Assembly: GCA_022640915.1 (NCBI GenBank)
Contig: JALCCT010000005.1
Span: forward strand, 62,001 to 126,000
Direction of reading: 5' to 3'
From: Bifidobacterium sp.
GTDB lineage: Bacteria > Actinomycetota > Actinomycetes > Actinomycetales > Bifidobacteriaceae
DNA length: 64,000 bases
Positions 8,731-16,040 of this stretch are shown piece by piece. The position numbers were made by a program, and so were the translations under genes. How positions within the stretch are numbered: position 1 is the stretch's first letter; the number at the start of each line of letters is the position of its first letter. Below the pieces are notes generated by a model that saw only the letters and a list, made by a program, of their open reading frames with translations, did no database searches and was not told the DNA's origin.

Positions 8731-9981
8731 TCACGCTTCGCGACGAGCGCTATCCGAGGCCACGGCGGCGAGGGCGCGGGGGGCATGGAACCCGCGCGCG
8801 GCGAATTCGTCAGCAATCCGCTGCGCGATCTCCTGGCTGCGGCCCCGATCCACCAGGGCGATGATAGAGCCGCCGAAACCGCCTCCGGTCATGCGTGCGC
8901 CATAAGCCCCATTGCTCCGCGCCACATCCACCGCCGCATCCAGCTCCGGCACCGTGACCTCGTAGTCAGCCGCCAGGGAATCATGTGAAGCGTTGAACAA
9001 TTGCCCAGCAGCCACGATATCGTGCTGAGCGAAGGCGTGCACGAAGGAGCGTACACGTTCGATTTCGGTGATGACATGGCGCACACGTCTCTTCATCGTC
9101 GCGTCCGGCAGCGCATCCAACGTCTCATTGAGCGCCTGGAAAGGATCAGCGGCTCGCGCAATGCTGTCGGCACTGACCCGCAGACTGGCAACGCCGAGAA
9201 TACGCGCGGCATCGTCGCACATGGCGCGGCGTTGCGCATACTGCCCGTCATTGAGCTGGTGCGGCGCCTGGGTATCGACGACGAGCAGCTCAAGGCCAAG
9301 TCCCTCAAGATCGAAGGGCTGCTGGGAGACGTTTTCAAGCGGTGTAAGCTCCGGCCGGCAGTCGAGTAGTAGAGCATGCCCGGCAATGCAACGCATCGAG
9401 GCGTTCTGATCAAGCCCGCCGGTGGATGCCCCCGCCATATCATTTTCGGAGGCCATCGCCGCCGTAATCAGTGTCACGCGCCCGGCATCAGATGCGCCAA
9501 AGCCCAGCCCGTACACGTCATCCAGAGCCAGCGCAACAGAGCAGGTCATCGCCGCCGATGAACTCAGGCCCGAGCCCAGCGGCACGCAGGACGCGAAGGC
9601 AGCATCGAAGCCCTGAACTTGTGTGAACCCGGTTTCACGCAGCGCCCAGGCCACGCCGATCGGATAGGCGGACCAGCCTTCCACGCCGCCCGCCTGCAAG
9701 CCTTTGAGATCAGCCTGCGCAACCGAATTCGGCGATATATCCGAGACAACCCTCGCGGTGGTGTCTTTGCGAGCCTTGAGCGCGACAAACGTGCGGTGCG
9801 GCAGGGCGATGGGCAAGCATAACCCAGCATTGTAATCGGTGTGCTCGCCGATGAGATTGACCCGCCCCGGCGCAGACCACACACCGTCAGGCTGCTCGCC
9901 AAACGTGTCTGTGAACAGTCGCACGGCCCGCGCGACGCCCTCGTCATGCGTCAGCGCATCAATGAATGCAACGGTATCCAT
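8731..9981 (-). CDS. galK: Galactokinase
   Basis: A 416-residue GHMP kinase that phosphorylates galactose to galactose-1-phosphate for the Leloir pathway. Visible are the galactokinase signature near the N-terminus (GRVNLIGEHTDYN), the ATP-binding PLGSGLSSSAAM and the C-terminal GGGFGGSIIAL. The ORF track starts 23 codons earlier, but ATG 9981 (MDTVAFIDAL) fits homologues and has AAGGAG about 12 bp upstream. It follows galT by 174 bp on the same strand, so deoR-galT-galK probably form one transcription unit. The unit probably supports metabolism of galactose released from galactans and galacto-oligosaccharides, which other genes in this window process. Confidence 0.95.
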   Translation of the reverse strand: MDTVAFIDALTHDEGVARAVRLFTDTFGEQPDGVWSAPGRVNLIGEHTDYNAGLCLPIALPHRTFVALKARKDTTARVVSDISPNSVAQADLKGLQAGGVEGWSAYPIGVAWALRETGFTQVQGFDAAFASCVPLGSGLSSSAAMTCSVALALDDVYGLGFGASDAGRVTLITAAMASENDMAGASTGGLDQNASMRCIAGHALLLDCRPELTPLENVSQQPFDLEGLGLELLVVDTQAPHQLNDGQYAQRRAMCDDAARILGVASLRVSADSIARAADPFQALNETLDALPDATMKRRVRHVITEIERVRSFVHAFAQHDIVAAGQLFNASHDSLAADYEVTVPELDAAVDVARSNGAYGARMTGGGFGGSIIALVDRGRSQEIAQRIADEFAARGFHAPRALAAVASDSARREA

Positions 9982-10155
9982 AGGTACTCGGTACTCCTTT
10001 ATATCGGTAAATATATCGTTATATTCGTTTGCGCATCGTCCAGCAAGCACAGCTGTGCATCTGTCTTTGGCGAGCTACGGCACGCATCCAAGTGTGGGCC
10101 GTAACATCTTCCGGTTTATTCAGCTGGACAATAGCTCGCCTCCGCGGCGCCTTGA

Positions 10156-11439
10156 TCAATCGTCGATATCGAGACCGCCGATCTCGTGGAAACGCTGTGC
10201 GATCAGCTCCGGCGTGGTGTCGGACACCCAGGCAGCCATGCCCGATTCCGATCCGGCCAAGTATTTGATCTTGTTCGTCGCACGCCGGAAGGAGAAGAAC
10301 TGGAGATTGAGCCGATAATGCGCCCGGCGCTCGTCGCGGATCGGTGCCTGATGCCAGGCGGCGATGTACGGCAAGTCCATGCCCTTGCCGTCTCCTGTGT
10401 CGAAAAATGCATTGCCGCGTTTGAGCAGCGTGGAATACATCTGCGCCAAGTCCCAGCGCTCCTGATCGTCCAATTCGTCCAAAGTCAGCACATCGCGCAG
10501 CGGAGCGACATGCACTTCGAGAGGCCAGCGTGCAGCCGCCGGCACATAGGCCACCCAGCTGTGGTTGCGCATCACGATGCGCCTCTCCGCCTCGATCTCA
10601 CTGTGCAGGATGTCTTTGAGCAAATTGCCACCGGTACGCTCGTAATACGCCTGAGTGTGCACCAGCTCCTGCTCCAGCTTCGGCGCTATGAATGGGTAGC
10701 AGTACACCTGCCCGTGCGGGTGCGCCAGCGAAACGCCGATCTCCTGGCCATGGTTCTCGAAGGGGAATATCTGCTCGATACCCTCCATATGCGAGATCTC
10801 CGCGGTCCGAAACGCCCAGGCTTCGACCACCGTGCGCAGCCTGGACACCGGTAGATCAGCCGGAAGGCCGTTCTCATTGGGGTCGAAGCAGATAACCTCG
10901 CACCGTCCTGCGGCCGGCTTTTGTTCCCACAGCGCATTGCCGTCAACATAGCCAACTTCGCTGGAAGCGCCCGGCACCCGCACCATCGAGGGGAAGCGGT
11001 TTTCGAAGATCACCACATTGTAGTCGCTGTCCGGAACCTCGCCGTCCTGGTAAGGGTCGCCAGGCTTGCGCGCAGCGAGCGGATTACCCTTTGCCGTAGC
11101 CCCCGGACCGGTGTTGATCGGGCGGTTCATGCGAGCGGTCGCCATCGGGATCCAGTCGCCGGTCAGCGGGTCGCGGCGCATCTGTGGGGCGGTGTACGGC
11201 ACCTCGTTGCCGTCTGTGTCAATGTGCGGCGCAAACCGGTGGGCCAGCAGCCGCGGGTCATGCAGCTCGCGCGTCTTGCGTCCGGAGACATAGTTCGGAT
11301 CGTCATCCAGATAGTAGAATTCACGCCCATCCGCGAGCGTGGTGGGTGTGATGCGAATATGCTGCGACGCATATGCGCCTGGTGTATAGAAGCTGAATTG
11401 CGGCATCGTCTCGCCTTCGGGGCACGCCCTGTCGTTCAT
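10156..11439 (-). CDS. galT: Galactose-1-phosphate uridylyltransferase
   Basis: This Leloir-pathway enzyme exchanges UMP between UDP-glucose and galactose-1-phosphate. It carries the class I histidine-triad-like active site HPHGQVYCYPF (H-x-H-x-Q, where the first or second His carries the uridylyl group). A second conserved stretch is FENRFPSM, typical of GalT. ATG 11439 overlaps the deoR stop (ATGA) and has AGGAAGG upstream. The ORF track uses GTG 11445, and ATG 11406 (MPQFSFYTPG) is another possible start. About 427 residues; a normal length for actinobacterial class I enzymes. It is flanked by deoR and galK. Confidence 0.94.
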   Translation of the reverse strand: MNDRACPEGETMPQFSFYTPGAYASQHIRITPTTLADGREFYYLDDDPNYVSGRKTRELHDPRLLAHRFAPHIDTDGNEVPYTAPQMRRDPLTGDWIPMATARMNRPINTGPGATAKGNPLAARKPGDPYQDGEVPDSDYNVVIFENRFPSMVRVPGASSEVGYVDGNALWEQKPAAGRCEVICFDPNENGLPADLPVSRLRTVVEAWAFRTAEISHMEGIEQIFPFENHGQEIGVSLAHPHGQVYCYPFIAPKLEQELVHTQAYYERTGGNLLKDILHSEIEAERRIVMRNHSWVAYVPAAARWPLEVHVAPLRDVLTLDELDDQERWDLAQMYSTLLKRGNAFFDTGDGKGMDLPYIAAWHQAPIRDERRAHYRLNLQFFSFRRATNKIKYLAGSESGMAAWVSDTTPELIAQRFHEIGGLDIDD

Positions 11440-12239
11440 TGCCACTCGCCTTCCTGTATGTTGTGATGAACCAAAACAAGCTCTTTGACCAGTTCACGGG
11501 TGCGCGCGGTCGAGTCGGGATCCAGGCCGTCGTCGGTAATCACCGTGTCTACCTGCTCGAAGCGGGCGAACAACGAGAGCGACGTGGAACTCCATTTGGT
11601 GTGATCGGTCAGGATGATCGTACGGTCGGCGATTTCCATCATCGCCATGTCAGTGGCGGCTTCAAGTGAATTCGGCATGAGGAAGCCGCGCGGCATTGAG
11701 ACGGAATGCGTGCCAAGGAACACCGTGTTAACGCGCAGCGATTCGATGACCTTGTCGGCGATGGGGCCTACCAGCGAATTCGACCGGGTGATGACCCCCC
11801 CGGTGACGATGACCTCAATGTCCTTGGACTCCAAGGCCTGCACCAGTTCGGCGACCGGAATAGAGTTGGTCAGGATCGTAATGCCCGTCGACTGCTGCGA
11901 TTCGAGCAGATGCTGCGCGAAGACGTAGGCCGTGGTGCCACCGCCGATAGCGATCACATCGCCCGGCGCCACGTAGGTGACTGCCTCCTGTGCGATGGCG
12001 TCCTTGAGCCCGATGTCCATCTGCGATTTTACGGAGAAGAGCGGCTCGCTCAGCAGCGTGCTAGTGGTCACCGCTCCGCCGTGGACACGTTTGAGTAGAC
12101 CTTTGTCTGCGAGATCGGCGATATCGCGACGAATGGTCATCGCCGACACGCCAAGCTCCTTAGACAGCGCGGTGATGCGCACGGCACCCCGGGTGCGCAG
12201 ACGACTGAGAATGAGATGCTGACGCTGCGAAGAAATCAT
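11436..12239 (-). CDS. DeoR-family transcriptional repressor of galT-galK
   Basis: A 267-residue DeoR/GlpR-type regulator. The N-terminal helix-turn-helix region reads ALSKELGVSAMTIRRDIADL, followed by KGLLKRVHGGAV, the family hallmark. The C-terminal half is a DeoRC sugar-phosphate sensor domain (IGGGTTAYVFA, LTNSIPVAELV). ATG 12239 (MISSQRQH) is preferred over the ORF-track start. No clear Shine-Dalgarno is visible, so a leaderless transcript is possible. It is the first gene of the gal unit with a 4-bp overlap to galT. The effector is probably a galactose phosphate, by inference from context. Confidence 0.9.
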   Translation of the reverse strand: MISSQRQHLILSRLRTRGAVRITALSKELGVSAMTIRRDIADLADKGLLKRVHGGAVTTSTLLSEPLFSVKSQMDIGLKDAIAQEAVTYVAPGDVIAIGGGTTAYVFAQHLLESQQSTGITILTNSIPVAELVQALESKDIEVIVTGGVITRSNSLVGPIADKVIESLRVNTVFLGTHSVSMPRGFLMPNSLEAATDMAMMEIADRTIILTDHTKWSSTSLSLFARFEQVDTVITDDGLDPDSTARTRELVKELVLVHHNIQEGEWQ

Positions 12240-12262
12240 ATGAACATTATCGCACACAGTCT

Positions 12263-12300
12263 GTTATAAGCCAAACAAAGTGTTGAGAGTTATAAACAAA
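12263..12300 (-). promoter_or_regulatory. Candidate DeoR operator repeats
   Basis: Two direct copies of GTTATAA followed by an A/C-rich tail (GTTATAAGCCAAACAAA at 12263 and GTTATAAACAAA at 12289) are spaced 26 bp apart, directly upstream of the deoR start. Repeated short AT-rich half-sites spaced by 2-3 helical turns fit DeoR-family autoregulation. Inference from position and spacing only. Confidence 0.5.
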
Positions 12301-12393
12301 ATCGATTCTTTCCGAACAAGTTCTCACATTGCTTGGCATTTTCTGGCACTGCCCTGATCCGGCCGGCCACGCCGATGCCCAGCTCGGCCGCAG

Positions 12394-13275
12394 TCAACGC
12401 CGGCCAAAAAGCCGACGCAGCCCCCACCCAGTCACTCGCCACATCGCCTCGAATACGATGTCTGCGCCCATTTTCGAGCGGCCATGGATCCGCTCGGGAA
12501 AGACAATCGGCACCTCCACGATGATGCCGCCAGCCGCCGCCACCCGGCGGGCCATATCGATCTGGAAGACGTAGCCGTTCGCCTCGACCGAGCGAAGACC
12601 AGACGCCCGCAGAATCCGAGCGCGGTAGGCACGCAATCCTGATGTCATATCACGCACGCCCAAGCCAAGCATTTCGCGCGCATACCATGAGCCTGCGCGC
12701 GAGATCCAGTTGCGATGCCGTGACCAGCCTTCAGTGCGTCCACCGGGCACGCGGCGAGACCCGATTGTCAGATCGATTTCAGGCCTGGCACGCATCACAT
12801 CCAACATCGCATGCAGATCCTGCGCCCGATGCGAGCCGTCCATGTCCATCGAACACAGTGTGGCATAGCCTCGTTTCAACGCCCAATCGAACCCAGCCAA
12901 ATACGCCGGGCCCAAGCCGTTCTTGCCCATCCGATGCAACACATAAATACGTGGGTCTCCCGCTGCCAAAATCTCCGCAGCCTCGCCGGTTCCATCTGGC
13001 GAGGCATCGTCGACGATGAGCGCATGCACTTCATGGTTCCATGCGAAGAGCGCAGTGAGGGTGGGTTCCAGGTTGTCGCGCTCGTTATAAGTCGGCATGA
13101 CAACACATATCTCGCCGCCGCCCTCCATGCCCGCGCCCGCCTCATCGGCGCCCAACTCGCCAAAGCCCGCAGCACCGACGTCGCCGGCAGCTTCGTTGTC
13201 GCCCCGTGCGGGCTCGTGCGCGCCGCTCCCGCCGCAAGGCCCGTCCGCCAAAACCGCTGTCTGTATGGTCTTCAC
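12394..13275 (-). CDS. Polyprenol monophosphomannose synthase-like GT2
   Basis: A 293-residue family 2 glycosyltransferase of the dolichol/polyprenol-phosphate mannose synthase (DPM1/Ppm1) type, transferring mannose from GDP-mannose to a polyprenyl phosphate. Motifs are MPTYNERDN, VDDASPDGT, the metal-binding MDMDGSH, and SRRVPGG. The family-specific ERIHGRSKMG appears near the C-terminus. The first about 50 residues are a Gly/Ala/Glu-rich unconserved extension, so the true start may be internal (MEGGGEICVVMP). It lacks C-terminal membrane helices, as in the soluble domain of Ppm1. It would supply lipid-linked mannose to envelope glycosylation. Confidence 0.85.
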   Translation of the reverse strand: MKTIQTAVLADGPCGGSGAHEPARGDNEAAGDVGAAGFGELGADEAGAGMEGGGEICVVMPTYNERDNLEPTLTALFAWNHEVHALIVDDASPDGTGEAAEILAAGDPRIYVLHRMGKNGLGPAYLAGFDWALKRGYATLCSMDMDGSHRAQDLHAMLDVMRARPEIDLTIGSRRVPGGRTEGWSRHRNWISRAGSWYAREMLGLGVRDMTSGLRAYRARILRASGLRSVEANGYVFQIDMARRVAAAGGIIVEVPIVFPERIHGRSKMGADIVFEAMWRVTGWGLRRLFGRR

Positions 13276-13443
13276 GACTTCACTGTACAGGCCTCGTCGC
13301 CTCGTTGTCCATCAGTGTTGCCTGCCAGAACCGCGCGCCGGCATCGTCCTGTCAGTGATTCATGAACATCATCCGATCGCATTGTCGTCCAACATATCGC
13401 CAGACACCCGGCTAGGACCGTTCTCTCACGCGAGTGGCACAAT

Positions 13444-14598
13444 ATGGTCATGAACTATGTTTCGACGAATTACTGGCACGACGCGCTGAACAAAGCTACG
13501 ACAGATCTGCTCACCTTCGGTTATAAGCATGTCATCAAGCCTCATTTCGTGTTTAACCATGCTCCTGACGAGGCGCACGACAACATGATTGCCTTCTGCC
13601 GCCTCACCAAAGGCATCGCACCGCTCATGTGGCTGCTGCGCGAGACCATCGACTACACCGATCCGATTCTGCACACTCAGGTCATGGGCCTGGACTTTGC
13701 TAATCCATTCGGACTTTCCGCCGGGCTCGACAAGAACTGCGATATGCCCGTGCTTATGGATAGCGCCGGTTTCGGTTTCGAAACGGTCGGTTCCATCACC
13801 TCCCGACCCTGTGAGGGCAACGCAAAGCCCTGGTTCCATCGGCTCCCCGAATACGATTCGATGATCGTCCATGTCGGCTTGGCCAACGAGGGCAGCACAC
13901 AAGTCATCAGGCGCGTCGAGCAGGCGGAGCACGCAGCGAAAACGATGCGCATGTCCATATCCATCGCCCGCACCAATGACGATCATGTCGGCGATATCAG
14001 CGAAGGCATCGAAGACTACCGCCTTTCGCTTGAACGGGCCTCGGACCGCAGCTCGATGATCGAGATCAACATTTCCTGCCCCAATACCCGCGTGGGCGAA
14101 CCATTTGCCGAAGAGCCGGACAGTCTTGACAAGCTGTTCACCGAGCTTGACAAGGTTCCCCATTCGCAGCCGCTGCTGGTCAAAATGCCGCAGGACACCG
14201 GCTGGCCGCACTTCAGCGATCTGCTGGAGGTGCTCGCCGAACATAATGTGCAGGGCGTCACCATCGCCAATCTTCGCAAGGACCGCACGAACTTAAGCAT
14301 TCCGCGCGATTGGCAGGGCGGCCTGTCGGGTGGCCCGACCTATCAGTCCAGCAACGAGCTCATTCGCAACACCTATCGCGAGTTCGGCAGCCGCTTCGCC
14401 ATCGCAGGCGTCGGCGGCGTATTCACCCCGAAGCAGGCCTACGCCAAGATTCGCGCCGGTTCGAGCCTGGTCATGTTCATCACTTCGCTGATGTACCGCG
14501 GCCCTCAGCAGATCACCGTGCTCAAGCGCGGTCTGGCCCAGCTGTTGCGAGCTGACGGCTTCGAGCATGTGTCAGATGCAGTCGGCATCGATGCCTGA
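13444..14598 (+). CDS. pyrD: Dihydroorotate dehydrogenase (quinone type, class 2)
   Basis: A 384-residue FMN enzyme oxidising dihydroorotate to orotate in pyrimidine synthesis. Class 2 features are visible: an N-terminal membrane-associating extension before LDFANPFGLSAGLDKN, then GFGFETVGSIT, INISCPNTR with the active-site region, LLVKMPQD, and the FMN phosphate loop IAGVGGVFTPKQAYAKI. The start may be ATG 13444 or ATG 13450; no strong ribosome-binding site is seen. Class 2 enzymes use respiratory quinones, which is notable in a fermentative bifidobacterium. It is monocistronic and convergent with the flavin oxidoreductase gene. Confidence 0.9.
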   Translation: MVMNYVSTNYWHDALNKATTDLLTFGYKHVIKPHFVFNHAPDEAHDNMIAFCRLTKGIAPLMWLLRETIDYTDPILHTQVMGLDFANPFGLSAGLDKNCDMPVLMDSAGFGFETVGSITSRPCEGNAKPWFHRLPEYDSMIVHVGLANEGSTQVIRRVEQAEHAAKTMRMSISIARTNDDHVGDISEGIEDYRLSLERASDRSSMIEINISCPNTRVGEPFAEEPDSLDKLFTELDKVPHSQPLLVKMPQDTGWPHFSDLLEVLAEHNVQGVTIANLRKDRTNLSIPRDWQGGLSGGPTYQSSNELIRNTYREFGSRFAIAGVGGVFTPKQAYAKIRAGSSLVMFITSLMYRGPQQITVLKRGLAQLLRADGFEHVSDAVGIDA

Positions 14599-14616
14599 GA
14601 TTCTCGTCTGAAATCT

Positions 14617-14661
14617 CTTGGCGCATCAGCAGCCTTTGTCTGAGGCCGCTGCTGCGCCAAG
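14617..14661. terminator. Bidirectional hairpin terminator candidate
   Basis: CTTGGCG and CAGCAGC on the left pair with GCTGCTG and CGCCAAG on the right, with a 3-nt bulge. The hairpin lies between convergent pyrD (plus) and the flavin oxidoreductase gene (minus). Confidence 0.65.
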
Positions 14662-14691
14662 CCTGTGCGCACTACACCACCATGAAATTGC

Positions 14692-15864
14692 CTAATCGCG
14701 GAACGCCCCGCGCACATACTGTTGGGGGTATGCGATCAGATCAGTGCCCAGACCCAAACGATGCGCTGCGCGCAACGGCCAGTATGGGTCTCGCAACGCG
14801 GCACGGCCGATTTCGATAGCATCGGCCTTGCCTGCGCGCAAAATCTTCTCCGCCTGCTTCGGCTTGGTGATGAGCCCTACGGCCGTCACTGGGATATCAA
14901 CGTCGTGCCGTATTGCCGCGGCAAATGGCACTTGGTAGTTCGGCCTGACAGGAATGGAAACGCCCGAGACAATGCCACCGGTAGACACGTCAATCAAATC
15001 GACGCCATGATCTTTCAGCACGCGTGCAGTCTCGATCGTTTCTTCCAGGTTCCAGCCGTTCGTGGCCCAGTCGGTAGCGGAGACGCGCACCGTCAGCGGC
15101 ATGCCATCAGGGATGACAGCGCGCACTGCGTCGACGATTTCGACAAGAAAGCGCATGCGATTGGCAAGCGCACCACCGTACTCGTCCCGACGCTGGTTCG
15201 ACAGCGGATCCAAAAATTGCGAAATCAGGTAGCCATGCGCCGCGTGAAGCTGAATCATCTGGAAGCCTGCAGACACAGCACGTTCGGCAGCGTGGCGAAA
15301 CTCATCCTCGATACCATGAATCTCATCAATGGTGAGCTCGCGCGGCTCGGCATACTCGCCAAAGGGGATTGCACTCGGTGCGACGGTCGGCCAGCCGCCC
15401 TGATCCCGCGGCACTGTGGCATTCTCATGCCCGATTGCAAAGCAGCCAGTTGAAGCCTTGCGTCCGGCATGGCTGAGCTGTACGCCAAATGCCGCGCCAG
15501 CAGCTTTCACATCGTCAACAATCCAGCGCCAGGCAGCGACCTGATCATCGTTCCACAGCCCTACATCGCATGGCGATATCCGCCCCGTGGGGCTCACTGC
15601 GGTCGCCTCGGCAATGACCATGCCGAAGCCGCCCATCGCGCGCGAGACGTAATGCTGATAATGAAATGGTGTGGGCTTGCCGTCGCGGGCGGATGCGGAA
15701 TACATGCACATCGGCGGCATCCACACGCGGTTGCGCACATGCAGCCCTCGCAACGTCATCGCTTCGAAGAGCCGAACCCCGCTGCGCCCGCTAAAGCCAA
15801 CCTTCTTGTCATGCTCGATGGTATTGTCGCCGCCATTATCTTTGTTGTTGCCCACGTTGCTCAT
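14692..15864 (-). CDS. NADH:flavin oxidoreductase, old yellow enzyme (YqjM-like)
   Basis: A 390-residue FMN-dependent ene-reductase of the OYE family, reducing activated C=C bonds with NAD(P)H; the physiological substrate is unknown. The barrel begins LFEAMTLRGLHVRNRVWMPPMCMYSA, where the cysteine after MPPM is the FMN-modulating Cys typical of YqjM-like enzymes. The substrate-binding pair is in QLSHAGRK, the long signature is FQMIQLHAAHGYLISQFLDP, and the FMN phosphate site lies near ADAIEIGRAALRDPYWP. GGAGG precedes ATG 15864. A tandem repeat lies in the upstream region. Confidence 0.9.
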   Translation of the reverse strand: MSNVGNNKDNGGDNTIEHDKKVGFSGRSGVRLFEAMTLRGLHVRNRVWMPPMCMYSASARDGKPTPFHYQHYVSRAMGGFGMVIAEATAVSPTGRISPCDVGLWNDDQVAAWRWIVDDVKAAGAAFGVQLSHAGRKASTGCFAIGHENATVPRDQGGWPTVAPSAIPFGEYAEPRELTIDEIHGIEDEFRHAAERAVSAGFQMIQLHAAHGYLISQFLDPLSNQRRDEYGGALANRMRFLVEIVDAVRAVIPDGMPLTVRVSATDWATNGWNLEETIETARVLKDHGVDLIDVSTGGIVSGVSIPVRPNYQVPFAAAIRHDVDIPVTAVGLITKPKQAEKILRAGKADAIEIGRAALRDPYWPLRAAHRLGLGTDLIAYPQQYVRGAFRD

Positions 15865-15940
15865 CGGCCTTCAACCTCCGTCTTCCACGTCTTCCATATA
15901 GTTCCATCTGGTTGCTGGCCCATGCGTCATGCAGCCATAT

Positions 15941-15986
15941 CTGTGTTTTCACACAACTGTGTTTTCACACAATGCTTTCACACAGC
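15941..15986. repeat. 16-bp tandem repeat with TGTG-CACA palindromes
   Basis: CTGTGTTTTCACACAA occurs twice in exact tandem (15941-15956 and 15957-15972), followed by a degenerate third unit (TGCTTTCACACAGC). Each unit contains the small palindrome TGTG-TTTT-CACA. It sits about 77-120 bp upstream of the flavin oxidoreductase start, between it and the PBP gene. It could be a repeated regulator site or a simple tandem duplication. Confidence 0.7.
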
Positions 15987-16040
15987 ATCTTCAGCATAGC
16001 TGCGCGCTGCCACACCGCCTCTCATTGTGCTGCCACCGAA

